Assembly (NCBI GenBank): GCA_937128505.1 | Contig: CAKZMM010000146.1 | Span: 1 to 38,943, forward strand | Length of the DNA stretch: 38,943 nt | Reading direction: 5' to 3' | DNA from: an uncultured Thermogutta sp. | GTDB lineage: Bacteria; Planctomycetota; Planctomycetia; Pirellulales; Thermoguttaceae | Shown here: piece by piece, positions 15,047-24,443 of the stretch | How positions within the stretch are numbered: the stretch's first letter is position 1 | How the letters are laid out: each line of letters opens with the position of its first letter | Position numbers and translations under genes: made by a program | Notes under the pieces: model-generated | What the model was told of the DNA's origin: nothing | The model's input: only the letters and a program-made list of their open reading frames with translations | Database searches by the model: none

Positions 15047-16029
15047 GCGACGCTGCCCATTCCGCCTGTGCGCCCGTATGGATCGTCGCAATAAGGCGCG
15101 AATCGTACCACACTGCAAATTCTCGTATTGGGGTTTAAGGTTACGATTCATCTTTCCTGTGCTCTGCCGAAGCTTTTTCCGGCTGCGGATTTCTTCGTTT
15201 TTCCGAGATCCTCATTTTGTTTTTGATGTGCTTTGGCGCCTTCTCTATTTTTGTGCTTTGGCGCCTTCTCTATTTTCTTTTCTTCTCATGGAGCTTGCCC
15301 AGCCCAGCTTCTTTTCCCCTACTTGTTCGGTTCTTTCGCGCCCGTACAGGATTGTCATGCAGGTCGCTGTGTCCCCTCACACTCCACGCGCCTGGTTGTT
15401 TTCTCCTTGCCTGCTTCGTCTTTATGCCTTCTTTTGCCGCCCCCTATTTCCCACACACCTATTTTCCCGCACTCCTGAGTTATTGTCCCGAGTTTTTCCG
15501 TCTCGGGCTTGGTCCACACCATAGGGTTGAACTGTCTTAGGGTACAGGGTTTTACTTGCTCGGCATTTCCTTTTTTTATGCAGATTTTTCGATCGGCATG
15601 AGCGGAATACTCGGAAGATTTGGTTTGAGTGGTTTAATCGAGTTTCTTAACTCTGAGGTGACGCACAGGACCGCTGCCGGCAGGGCCCCCCGGTTTATCA
15701 GAGCAAGCTAGTTTATTCCAGCAGTAGGTGTCGAAACCCCGACGACATCGGGTCGCGTATCGGCTTCGACTGAACGGCACCCAAGCGCCGCGTTCCTCGG
15801 TGCGATCGTCCGTAGCAATATGCCGCTTGACCCCGGATTTGCCGCAACCTCGGCGGCTAACGGCCGAGATACTGCCGGCAGGTCGGGCAATCACCTTGCA
15901 ACCCAGCGGTACACGGTCAGCCCGGCGCGATTCGCAAGTTCGGTCGTACAAATCGCTTCCGGATCGGAAAAAAGGCCCAGGTCCAGCAACTGAAATTTGC
16001 AACCCAAAGCATGAAAGGGCGCTTAACCG
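15047..16029. other. Spacer with pyrimidine-rich plus strand
   Basis: Nearly 1 kb without a supported gene. From about 15130 to 15540 the plus strand is strongly C/T-rich, so translated frames there are Phe/Leu/Ser/Pro/Cys-rich and not convincing as proteins. It contains the perfect 25-bp tandem pair at 15227-15276. The last 400 bp before cheB are of normal composition and should hold the cheB promoter, which I cannot locate. Confidence 0.6.
15227..15276. repeat. 25-bp perfect tandem duplication
   Basis: The unit starts TGTGCTTTGGCGCC and ends CTATTTT. Copies at 15227-15251 and 15252-15276 are identical. Confidence 0.95.
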
Positions 16030-17136
16030 ATGAACGAAATTCGGGTACTGGTGGTCGACGACTCGGCGGTGCTTCGCCAAATCATTAGCGACTTCATCAA
16101 TCAAGAGCCGGGAATGAAGGTCGTGGGAAAGGCTCCCGACGGGCGGCGCGCCCTGGAGCTCGCCGCGGAGCTTCAGCCCGATGTGATAAGCCTGGATATT
16201 CAAATGCCGGTCATGGACGGGCTGAGCACCCTCGATGCTTTGTTGGAAAGACGCCCGGTGCCGGTGATCATGGTAAGCACGCTAACCCAGCGTGGAGCCG
16301 CCATATCTTTTGATGCCCTGGACCGCGGCGCGATCGATTACGTGGCCAAGCCCGAGCATGGCGTTCAGCAAGCCACGGAATTCCGCAGCGAGCTTATTCG
16401 CAAAATCCGGATGGCTGCGGGGATGAATGTACAGCGGATTATTGAAATTCGGCGTCGGCGGAAAACGCCGACGCCGGTCCCGCCGGTGGTGCAAAAGCCC
16501 CCCGAGAAACCGCCGCTCTCAGCACCTTCCAAACTCGGTAATGCCGTCCTCGCATTGGGGATTTCCACCGGAGGTCCCCCTGCTTTGGCCCGGCTCTTCG
16601 CCGACTTGCAGCCCCCCATGCCGCCGATCCTCGTTGTGCAGCACATGCCGCCGAATTTTACCCGGGCCCTGGGATGGCGGTTGAATTCGCTTTCTAAGCT
16701 GACGATCAAGGAGGCCGAAGCCGGAGATCCGCTCCGGCCCAATGAGGTCCTGATTGCTCCCGGTGGCTTACACATGCGCGTCGTACGCCGCGCCGGTATG
16801 GCGCAAGTTCTGCTTGAGGATAGCCCGCCGGTAAGCGGTCATAAGCCATCGGTTGATGTGATGATGATGAGTGCGGCGAAATGCTTCGGGGCCAATACGC
16901 TCGGGATCATTATGACGGGAATGGGCCGGGACGGAGCTGAAGGGTGCCGGGCCATCCGAGCAGCCGGGGGTTATGTCCTCGGGCAAGACGAGGCCAGTTC
17001 CGACGTCTACGGCATGAATAAAGTGGCCTTTGTCGAGGGAAATGTCGATCGCCAATTCCACCTAGACGAAGCAGCCACCCTCATCACCAATTATGTACAG
17101 GAGAAATGGCTCGCACCAACCTTAGCGCGGGTTTAG
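16030..17136 (+). CDS. cheB: CheB: chemotaxis response regulator, protein-glutamate methylesterase/glutamine deamidase
   Basis: The 368-residue protein has the standard CheB layout. The receiver domain (about 1-125) has the acidic pair Asp10-Asp11, phosphoacceptor Asp56 in SLDIQMP, Thr84 and Lys107. A Pro-rich linker (about 146-167) leads to the methylesterase domain with the triad Ser179 in LGISTGGPP, His205 in QHMPPNF and Asp301 in GMGRDGAEG. Phosphorylation should release the esterase, which demethylates or deamidates chemoreceptor glutamates. No cheR, cheA, cheW or receptor gene is nearby, so it is an orphan here. It may serve a chemosensory system encoded elsewhere, or one controlling something other than motility. 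Length is normal. Confidence 0.97.
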   Translation: MNEIRVLVVDDSAVLRQIISDFINQEPGMKVVGKAPDGRRALELAAELQPDVISLDIQMPVMDGLSTLDALLERRPVPVIMVSTLTQRGAAISFDALDRGAIDYVAKPEHGVQQATEFRSELIRKIRMAAGMNVQRIIEIRRRRKTPTPVPPVVQKPPEKPPLSAPSKLGNAVLALGISTGGPPALARLFADLQPPMPPILVVQHMPPNFTRALGWRLNSLSKLTIKEAEAGDPLRPNEVLIAPGGLHMRVVRRAGMAQVLLEDSPPVSGHKPSVDVMMMSAAKCFGANTLGIIMTGMGRDGAEGCRAIRAAGGYVLGQDEASSDVYGMNKVAFVEGNVDRQFHLDEAATLITNYVQEKWLAPTLARV

Positions 17137-17607
17137 GTTAGCCCCGCACCGAGACCTGGCGAGACCGAAACCTAGCGAGAAAGTTTGCGTCAGCTCACGG
17201 CGCGCTACAAAGCCACAAATATACGATTACAACTGGTGTAAGGTATTTAAGACCGTTGTAGGCAAATCGCAGCCTGAAATCTTTGCACCCAGATAAATTT
17301 GAAAGGAAGTGAGATACCCTCGGTTCCGTGGCTCTTTCCCCACCGACATGACCATCGGAAAGTAACCGCTTTGGCCCGCGGAAATTGAGTCGCGTTCCCG
17401 CACTTGGCGAAAAAACCCCCGGGGGAAGCTGCAAACTCCGGCCCCAATACGAGGCCTCAGACTCCTAAATCAATCGATCAAGACAAACTCTGAAATCACC
17501 TAATCAAGATGTGAGAAGCTTTGAAGGTCGCAATTTCGGCAGGTCAACTTCGACGAGTGCCGGCAGCAACCTTCGCGATCAGAGGTCTCATCCGCTGAGC
17601 CGATGCC
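17137..17607. other. Convergent spacer between cheB and the yebC-type gene
   Basis: No gene is seen. Just after the cheB stop lies a diverged 16-nt tandem pair (17151-17166 and 17167-17182, 12 of 16 matching, built around ACCT.GCGAGA). I found no intrinsic terminator with a T-run for either gene, although two genes converge here. Confidence 0.5.
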
Positions 17608-18360
17608 TTAACTTTTCTCAAGTTCTGCCATTACCTCTTCTGGGATATTGAAGTTCGCCGAAACACTTTGCACATCATCGTGGTCATCCAGACGCTCCAT
17701 TAGCTTGAGGACCTTTCGCGCGGCCTGGGCATCCAGCTCAATGGTGTCTTTGGGAATCCGGCTCAGCTCGGCCAACTCTGGGTGCATACCGGCCCGATGA
17801 AAAGCTTCTTTGACTTTCTCGAAATCCTCTACCGCGGAAATGACCTCGAACTTGTTGCCGGAACGCCGAACGTCTTCAGCCCCGGATTCAATGGCGACTT
17901 CGGTGAGAAGGTCTTCGTTGACTTTGTCGGCCGGGAAGAGGAAAAGCCCTTTTCGTTCGAACATCCATGCCACACAATTTGCCCCGCCCAACTTGCCTTC
18001 CGACATCTCGAAACATTTGCGGATCTCGGAGGTGGTTCGATTGCGGTTGTCCGTGAGGGCCTCGCATAGGATGGCCACCCCGCCCGGACCGTAGCCCTCG
18101 TAAATGACCTCTTCAAAACTTGTCCCTTCCAGTTCGCCGGTACCCCGCTTAATAGCTCGGTCGATATTCTCTTTGGGCATACTTGCTGATTTTGCAGCTT
18201 CGATAGCCACCCGCAAACGCGGGTTAAAGGTGGGATCCCCACCGCCTGAGCGGGCCGCCACGATGATAGCCCGGGAAAGCTTACTCCAAAGCTTCCCTTT
18301 TTTAGCATCGATAAGTGCTTTTTTGTGCTTGATTCCGGCCCAATGGGAATGTCCGGCCAT
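17608..18360 (-). CDS. YebC/PmpR (TACO1) family protein
   Basis: The 250-residue protein begins MAGHSHWAGIKHKKALIDAK, the hallmark N-terminus of the family, and continues with the other conserved blocks: NPRLRVAIEAAKSASMPKEN, IDRAIKRGTGE and YEGYGPGGVAI. The length is normal. Members were first described as transcriptional regulators; more recent work links YebC/TACO1 proteins to translation of proline-rich stretches by the ribosome. That would suit a genome encoding Pro-rich proteins such as the one at 8318-10132, but this link is inference. A GGAGG ribosome binding site sits 6 nt before the ATG and confirms the start. The gene appears monocistronic and ends the minus-strand block. Confidence 0.96.
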   Translation of the reverse strand: MAGHSHWAGIKHKKALIDAKKGKLWSKLSRAIIVAARSGGGDPTFNPRLRVAIEAAKSASMPKENIDRAIKRGTGELEGTSFEEVIYEGYGPGGVAILCEALTDNRNRTTSEIRKCFEMSEGKLGGANCVAWMFERKGLFLFPADKVNEDLLTEVAIESGAEDVRRSGNKFEVISAVEDFEKVKEAFHRAGMHPELAELSRIPKDTIELDAQAARKVLKLMERLDDHDDVQSVSANFNIPEEVMAELEKS

Positions 18361-19523
18361 ACTGAGCCTCCGTCAATTGGCACATCATCCGCCCCGTAAC
18401 GAAGAACTCAAAGCTGCGACAATTCAAGCCAACTCTCAATCACTCAAATCCCCAGACGAAGAAACCGCAGCGGTCATCAGTGCGCGTCCGATATTTTTGC
18501 CCGCATCTTTCTGAATCATTCAGATCATACACTCTAATCATAGGTTTGCACAGCATACCGAGCAAAGCGGATGCCACGTCGGTAATCTTGGCAACCGGTT
18601 TCAGATTATAAGGAATTCTGGCGTAAGGATTTATGTACCACGACACGTTGGGAGGAAGAAGCTGGCGGCGGAAGAAAAACGAATACTAGGAATAGTCAGC
18701 AGACGCCATCGAAGGGAAGTATCGAGCTTTTCTATAAGCCGGTGTAATGCGTAGCGCGGAATTAAGTGAAAACCGATTCATTTTGTGCCGATGATACCTG
18801 CCCCCCAAGGGATGTTTTTTCAGACAATTCGTCCGTGTTCGCGTTTTAATAGCATGCTTTCTTCGAGTGGCTTCACGCGTCTTTGCGCAACAGAGATCAA
18901 CACACAGAATACATCATTGACTCAATAATCTTTACCGTCGATATATCTCGGTAAAATACACTTAAAAGCAGACGTTAGTAGATAAAAATTCCGCTCCCGC
19001 ACGTGAGCGAGTTGCGAAACGCCGGCAACAACCAAGGCACGATCTGCGAAAAAAACGTGAGCGTCTAATTCTGGTTGCCCTAAGTTGATTGCGAGGTCCG
19101 CCTTGCCGAAGAGGCATAAACACGACTATTTCGATCTGAAAATACGAGATTATTTCAATAAAAAAACAAGAATAAGAAATAGAAATTTTTGGCCAAAAGT
19201 TCCTGGCAAACTCTATTTTTAAAGAATAGTTTTTCGGACGAATAACCTTGCAGAGTGATACAGCAGAGTAAAGAGTAGATCGAAAGCGCGATGCCGTGCG
19301 GAATTGACGCTCAATAAATCCCTTTTTATGCCGAGGCAACCGCCGCTGCCACTTGCACCAAAAGTTCGGCAACTTTGTGTGGAATGGTTACAAAATAAAA
19401 ATCCCCGGGGCTACGCCAGATGTTTCATCCTTCGAAACGCGGGGGCACTCAAGCTGCGCTTGACGTACAACTTTGCTTGAGGAGTAAATCCCGAGGAGAT
19501 GAATCCGCGGTAACAAAACGCCG
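18361..19523. other. AT-rich spacer without a supported gene
   Basis: About 1.16 kb between the TPR gene and yebC. Short frames (for example 18962-19372 minus) are biased in composition and show no family motif. No tRNA, hairpin terminator or clear tandem pair was found. It should contain the yebC promoter near 18361-18500. Confidence 0.55.
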
Positions 19524-21809
19524 TCACGGAGCGAGCTTTCGAAGTTTTTCCGCCACCTTCTCCGCCTGAGAATCATCTTTCTCATTTCGAAATCCTTCGA
19601 GGGCCCGACGCCATGCCTCGACGGCCTCCGCCGTCCGACCCACGGCGTGATACGCATCTCCCAGATGGTCAAGGATAACCGGGTCGGGTTCCTGCTCGGC
19701 AGCTTTTTCTAACTCTTTAACGGCCTCCTGATATCGGCCCAACCGATAAAGTACCCAACCAAGACTATCCCGGTACGCCGCGTTATCCGGCGCTGCGGTC
19801 ACCGCCTGTTGTATCATCCGATATGCCCGCTGGAGACGCATGTTCTTGTCGGCCCAAAGGTAACCCAAATCATTCAGCGCACCGGGATCCTCCGGGAACT
19901 CATCAAGCACTTGCTCAAGCCATTCGACGGCCTCATCGTCGTTTCCGGCAAGAGTCGCCAAATGCGACAAGGCTAAACGTGCTTCAAGAAGTACTTGCCG
20001 TATCTCCGCGGAGGAGAACTCAGAATCCCAGCGATCGATGATTTCCCGATAAATTCGATCCGCTTCCTCTCGCCGATCCGCTTTTACGAGAATAGCTGCC
20101 AAACGGCTTTTCATGCGGGGGTTTTCCGGGGCGATTTGTGCAGCTTGGCTGGCCGCAGCCACCGCTTCGTCAAGCCGGTCGCTTACCGCCAAAACGCCGG
20201 CCAAGTAATAATGCAAACCGGGATTGTCCGGCGGTTGAATCTGCTTGTTAATGCCAAGCTCCAGGACCTCAATAGCCTCCGCAAATCGCTCCTTTTCAAT
20301 CAGGGCAAAAGTCAGATCCAACAACACCTCCAAGGCATAACGAGATTTGCGATCAATCAAAAGTTCGAGGAACTTTCGGGCCTCGGCGAATCGCTCCGCC
20401 TCGATACACAACGACGCCAGTGCCGTATGTTGAGTCAAGAATTTCGCGTCGCTTTCGCTTGATTGAGCCGCGGCCGACACCAGCCGGTCACACCACTCGT
20501 CTCCGGCAAGTTGTTGGCGAAGATCATCACCCAGCGCCTCCCAAGGTAATCCCGCAGCCACCATCTGAGCGAGAGCATCCAGGACTGGCACCGGCTCACC
20601 TTTGGCCACAAGCACGCGTACCAAAAGACGCCAGAACTCTACCGAGGGCTTCCGCCCCAGCCATTCACGCAACAACTCTTCCGCAGCCTGTCGGTTGTCC
20701 TGAGCAAGATATTCCTCCGCCAGGATAAACGCCAAAGCCGGATCCTCAGCATTTTCCCCTTGCAGGGTTTTCAGCTTCGGAAGCAATTCATCTTGCCGAC
20801 CCAGAGTCGTTAAGATTTCCTTCAAGAGCTGATACGGGCCCAAACCCTCGCTGGTGAGCCGGGCTTTAAAGTAATCCTCCAAGTACTGGGCGGCTTGCTC
20901 TAAATTGCCCCGGACGAGGTAAACGCGGGCCAGATCGTAACCGAGAATCCCTGCATTTGGCTCCCGAGCGTTAGCTTGACGAAAACACTCCTCGGCTGCA
21001 TCCAGACGGTTGCTCCGCAGGAACGCGTGACCAAAGAGCCGCCAGCTTTGCGCCGGATTCCGGAGAAGCAGCTTCTCAGCACCCTCCTCCAAACCAAAAC
21101 GCTTGGGATTCTTGAGACCCTCCAGGGCGCGTTCGAATTGCCCGGCAGCTTTTTCGAATTCCTCCATGAGCAAATACAGTCGTCCCAGCTCCACCCGCAG
21201 GGCCAGATCGCCCAGTCCAACGGCCGACTCGCCTCGTTGTTTCAAAACAAGTTCCAGCAGCTCGGCTGCCTCCTTGGGCTGATTTTGCCGGACCAAATGC
21301 AGGGCAATTTGCATGAGTTGCAAGGGGTCCAACGCCTCCGGCGAAGAGACCACCTTCACCAACCGAGCCGCCTCATCCATTCGACGCAGCTTGATCGCCA
21401 AATTCATGGCGGCACGAGCGGCTTCAGCGGATTCCGGGTCGTAGCGGACTCCCCGTTGGTAGCGTCGAAGGGCTGCGTTGAGTTGCCCACGGTTTTCCAG
21501 CAGACGCGCAGCCGAAAAGTGCGCTAAAGCCTCCAAGCGGTCCCAATCTTCTTCTCTGCGTGATTGGTCCGCGGGCAAATTCTCCGGGGGGTCCTCGTCG
21601 ATTTGTCGCAAAAGTGTGCTTACGAGCCGAATGCCGGTTTTCCAGACTGGTTCTCCGTGCTGAAGCTGCCTGAATCCATAAGGCGATTGATGAGCCCACT
21701 CTGCCCTAAAAAGCACATCTTCTCTCGCCCCGGCGGATTCGGGAGTAAAGAGTTTCTGCGGCACCCTCGATGATTCCCGAGCAAAAGATGCCGAGGTTTT
21801 CGCCATCAT
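19524..21809 (-). CDS. Large tetratricopeptide-repeat (TPR) protein
   Basis: From the Met at 21809 the product has 761 residues and is almost all helical repeat. Clear TPR units include LNAALRRYQRGVRYDPESAE near the start, AECFRQANAREPNAG in the middle, and at the C-terminus YRDSLGWVLYRLGRYQEA and HLGDAYHAVGRTAEAVEAW. About 15 or more units are likely; it is a protein-interaction scaffold, and no catalytic domain is seen. The start is uncertain. The frame stays open 261 codons further, to a GTG at 22592 that lies 15 bp after the stop of the upstream gene. That extension contains two possible signal-peptide starts (Met at 22373 with FILCLLIHLLIPLG, and Met at 22190), but its composition is less protein-like. 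If one is used, the protein is exported. Confidence 0.85.
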   Translation of the reverse strand: MMAKTSASFARESSRVPQKLFTPESAGAREDVLFRAEWAHQSPYGFRQLQHGEPVWKTGIRLVSTLLRQIDEDPPENLPADQSRREEDWDRLEALAHFSAARLLENRGQLNAALRRYQRGVRYDPESAEAARAAMNLAIKLRRMDEAARLVKVVSSPEALDPLQLMQIALHLVRQNQPKEAAELLELVLKQRGESAVGLGDLALRVELGRLYLLMEEFEKAAGQFERALEGLKNPKRFGLEEGAEKLLLRNPAQSWRLFGHAFLRSNRLDAAEECFRQANAREPNAGILGYDLARVYLVRGNLEQAAQYLEDYFKARLTSEGLGPYQLLKEILTTLGRQDELLPKLKTLQGENAEDPALAFILAEEYLAQDNRQAAEELLREWLGRKPSVEFWRLLVRVLVAKGEPVPVLDALAQMVAAGLPWEALGDDLRQQLAGDEWCDRLVSAAAQSSESDAKFLTQHTALASLCIEAERFAEARKFLELLIDRKSRYALEVLLDLTFALIEKERFAEAIEVLELGINKQIQPPDNPGLHYYLAGVLAVSDRLDEAVAAASQAAQIAPENPRMKSRLAAILVKADRREEADRIYREIIDRWDSEFSSAEIRQVLLEARLALSHLATLAGNDDEAVEWLEQVLDEFPEDPGALNDLGYLWADKNMRLQRAYRMIQQAVTAAPDNAAYRDSLGWVLYRLGRYQEAVKELEKAAEQEPDPVILDHLGDAYHAVGRTAEAVEAWRRALEGFRNEKDDSQAEKVAEKLRKLAP

Positions 21810-22607
21810 TGAAAACGATTGCCGGCAGCTTTGCCGTGGTGAACAAATATTCAGATTAGTAATTTTACAAAAGCGCTGCTTTTCCGCGGGAATGGCCGAT
21901 CGGAAATCAAGTCCTTCTGCTGACGCGAAAGCAGATCTATAAACCATCGAAAAGCCGAATTTGTTGGCCAAAGAACTCGCAAATCTGTTTAACGATGTGG
22001 GAATCGTTTTACCTACGGATGGTGCATCCAAGTGCTCCGGTAGACAAAAACCGAAAATGGCTTCTGATAAAGAGGCGGAGCCAACGGGCGACAAAACGGC
22101 AAATGTAGCGGTTAATGAAAAACCCCATCCTCTGAGCGAGGAAAAACCGGAGTCCAAAGAACACAGTGGCCAGACGCGGAGTACGTTCATGCAGCATGGA
22201 TCTAATAGCCTTTGAATCGGCAAGCTATCGGCTCGTTCGAATCGACACAAGCTATCAGCTCGTTCGAATCGACAATAGTCGCCGTTAAAACTCGGATTCG
22301 AATAGGGAGGAATTGAGCCTGTGCTGCCAAGCGGTATCAATAAATGTATCAACAAACAAAGAATAAATCTCATCGTTATTGGCCCCGTGTTTAGCTCTTC
22401 CAGGAAACTGAATAACGATTCTCCACGCCCACGAAGTCCGCTTAAGAGTTCAGACCATCGCCTGGAAAATATCAACCCAGTCACGGCCCCAGCGGAATAC
22501 GAAGGGAACTCCCCATCAATTCTTGACACGAGGGTGCACTTAAGGAAGTCGCGGTGTACTCCAGCATCGAGAAAGAACGGGGCATAGAACACGCATTTGC
22601 TGCGGAT
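21810..22607 (-). other. Spacer or 5' extension of the TPR gene
   Basis: The minus-strand frame of the TPR protein remains open through this 0.8 kb, which is unlikely by chance, yet the sequence looks spacer-like. It contains a 27-bp in-frame tandem duplication (22221-22274) that would encode CRFERADSL twice, and a diverged 12-bp pair at 22334-22357. A plus-strand frame at 21961-22215 is hydrophilic but has no family match. I cannot decide between coding and non-coding. Confidence 0.4.
22221..22274. repeat. 27-bp tandem duplication
   Basis: Copies at 22221-22247 and 22248-22274 match at 26 of 27 positions; the unit begins CAAGCTATC and ends CGAATCGACA. The length is a multiple of three and keeps the minus-strand TPR frame open. 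Confidence 0.92.
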
Positions 22608-24101
22608 TTAACGCGGCTTGCGAATACGCAGCTTCCGCGATCGAGTGGACCGGTCAGAAGAAGCCGCCTCTGAACCAAGATTTCGGCTGCCATGCGAGCT
22701 GGGGTGGCCATCGGTAAGGCGGCTCGATGATGAGCGACCGGCGGCAGTTCCCTCTGCCGGCTTCTGCTGCTCGCTGGATTTGCTTGCCGAGGGTTTCCGG
22801 CCGCGTTTGCGGGGCTGAACCACTTCCCCCGTTGCGCCCTCAGGGGGCGCGGTCTTGCTGTGCTTGCCGGATGTCCCTCGGGCAGAAGAAGTGTCGGTGG
22901 AACCAGCGGTGGAGCCTCCCCCCGCCGCCCGATCGGCCGCCGACGGCAAACCAGGCGAATCCCCCTCTTTACCTGTGCTACCCGACGGGTCGGTCTCCCC
23001 ACTTGGTGCCATGGGAAGCGGATGTTTGCGGGGACGGCCGCGGCGTTTTTTAACGGGTTCCGCTCCAGTCGCGGGTGTTGCGGCCGCCTGTTCTCCCTTG
23101 ACGAGGGCTTGACCGGTCGAGGCTTGCTTCGCCGGTCCTTTTGCAGTGGCGGGAGGCGAAAGTTGCGCATCGACTGCCTTTTGGCGGCCCGGCTTTCTTC
23201 CCCGTTTACGTGGGCCAGGTGGGGCCACCAAAGAATCGCTTTGGTCGGTGGCAGCGCCGGCCGGGGCTCCGCCTGCGGCAGGCATGCCGGTAGCAGCGAC
23301 CTCCGCAGGGGTCTTTCCCGGTTGCTGATTGTCAGAGGGAGCAGGCTCGGCTTGTTGTTCCGCGGATGCTATCTCCGCGGCAGCAGCCAGCGCCGCCGCT
23401 TCGGCCTTGGCGCGCTGATCCAACCGATGGGGCAATCGCTCCGCACAGTCTGGGTTAATTTCCAACAAGATATCCCGAACAGCCGGCGAATAGGGATTTA
23501 CTTTAAAAGCTGCCCCTAATTCGTGAAGTAATGACGCGAATTCTGACCCTTGGCTTTTCGAGACCGAGCGCTCCAGACCGCTCACGGAGGCTTCTGCGAT
23601 CTCCTCGTCGGTAGCCAACCCGAGGATCCGAAGCACCTCCAAAGTCGAGGAATCCAGCGGAATTACATGTCCCCCCAAGCCCGCCTGAACCACATAGGCG
23701 ACGGTAAATGGCGAAGTACCGTCAATTTTTTTCAAATGATCTGTGGCCTGCCCCAAACTCAGCTTTCGGAGATGTTCCAGGTCAAACGTGTAGGTAGTTT
23801 CAAAAATACTTTGTAGAACCCGTTTTAGGCGATTTGCCGCAGCGTTGGGCTCCGGCAATTCCGAAAAAACCTCCGCCAATTCACGGACGGTGCTAACGCG
23901 AACTTCGTTCCAGTCGAAGAAATCCTGTTGCAACCGCGCGAAACTGTCCTCTGCACGATCGTGGGGTGCATCCTCCAGACAACATCCGAATAGCAGTAGC
24001 TCGAAAAGCGAACGTTGGGGGTCAGGCAAAATCGGCTGAAAATGCTTCTGAAGTATCTGAAAAAGTTCCGCAAACCGAGCAGTGCGACCGGTGGATGTCA
24101 T
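22608..24101 (-). CDS. HhH-GPD (endonuclease III-like) protein with AT-hook tail
   Basis: 497 residues. Residues 1-225 resemble the endonuclease III/HhH-GPD fold. A hairpin-like IDGTSPFTVAYVVQAGLGG (126-144) corresponds to LPGVGRKTAN..., and IPLDSSTLEVLRILGL (147-162) corresponds to the VDTHVxRVxxRLGL stretch. The catalytic Asp (Asp150) is kept, but the lyase Lys position is Phe132 and the Cys4 iron-sulfur loop is absent, so it is not a standard Nth glycosylase/lyase. Residues 225-497 are a low-complexity Ala/Pro/Ser/Gly tail with three AT-hook-like motifs: RKRGRKPGR (298-306), KKRRGRPRKH (351-360) and RKRGRKP (431-437), plus a basic end. It probably binds AT-rich DNA; repair activity is uncertain. 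It lies between rbfA and the TPR gene on the same strand. Confidence 0.8.
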   Translation of the reverse strand: MTSTGRTARFAELFQILQKHFQPILPDPQRSLFELLLFGCCLEDAPHDRAEDSFARLQQDFFDWNEVRVSTVRELAEVFSELPEPNAAANRLKRVLQSIFETTYTFDLEHLRKLSLGQATDHLKKIDGTSPFTVAYVVQAGLGGHVIPLDSSTLEVLRILGLATDEEIAEASVSGLERSVSKSQGSEFASLLHELGAAFKVNPYSPAVRDILLEINPDCAERLPHRLDQRAKAEAAALAAAAEIASAEQQAEPAPSDNQQPGKTPAEVAATGMPAAGGAPAGAATDQSDSLVAPPGPRKRGRKPGRQKAVDAQLSPPATAKGPAKQASTGQALVKGEQAAATPATGAEPVKKRRGRPRKHPLPMAPSGETDPSGSTGKEGDSPGLPSAADRAAGGGSTAGSTDTSSARGTSGKHSKTAPPEGATGEVVQPRKRGRKPSASKSSEQQKPAEGTAAGRSSSSRLTDGHPSSHGSRNLGSEAASSDRSTRSRKLRIRKPR

Positions 24102-24443
24102 AAGCCACCCTTAACACGAATCCTGAATTCGACGAAAATCCGTTGTGTGATTTGCCCGCGAACCTCCCCCTCTGCCGGGCACCCCCGCCCCCCTAATTCC
24201 CTGATTCCCTGATAAAGAAGCCCCCACTTTTGAGTTGGTGACGGACAATATCGGCTCTCGCGGCCTAGGGATCCATCCACATCATTTTTAACGCCAGGTT
24301 CAACTTGCCGAGTCACCCGGCGGAACTCGCTTCGACTCCTAACCTACATTTTTTGGAGAAATATCTCTTTTGATTTCGGATTTTGAATGCGGAACACCGA
24401 TTGGGGCGAAAGCCTACTGACTTCACCTCCCGCCGGCTGAAAG
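24102..24443. other. Spacer between rbfA and the HhH-GPD/AT-hook gene
   Basis: About 340 bp with no gene. It includes a small 8-bp tandem pair ATTCCCTG at 24196-24211. No terminator was recognised. Confidence 0.5.

Noticed and set aside
15078-15540. Two overlapping plus-strand frames of 148 and 107 codons
   Set aside because: They are translations of a pyrimidine-rich tract (Phe, Leu, Ser, Pro, Cys) in two frames; neither shows a plausible start context or domain.
15634-16203. 189-codon minus-strand frame
   Set aside because: It overlaps the start of cheB in antisense and has no recognisable motif.
21961-22215. 84-codon plus-strand hydrophilic frame
   Set aside because: TTG start without a binding site, no family match, and it conflicts with the possible 5' extension of the TPR gene.
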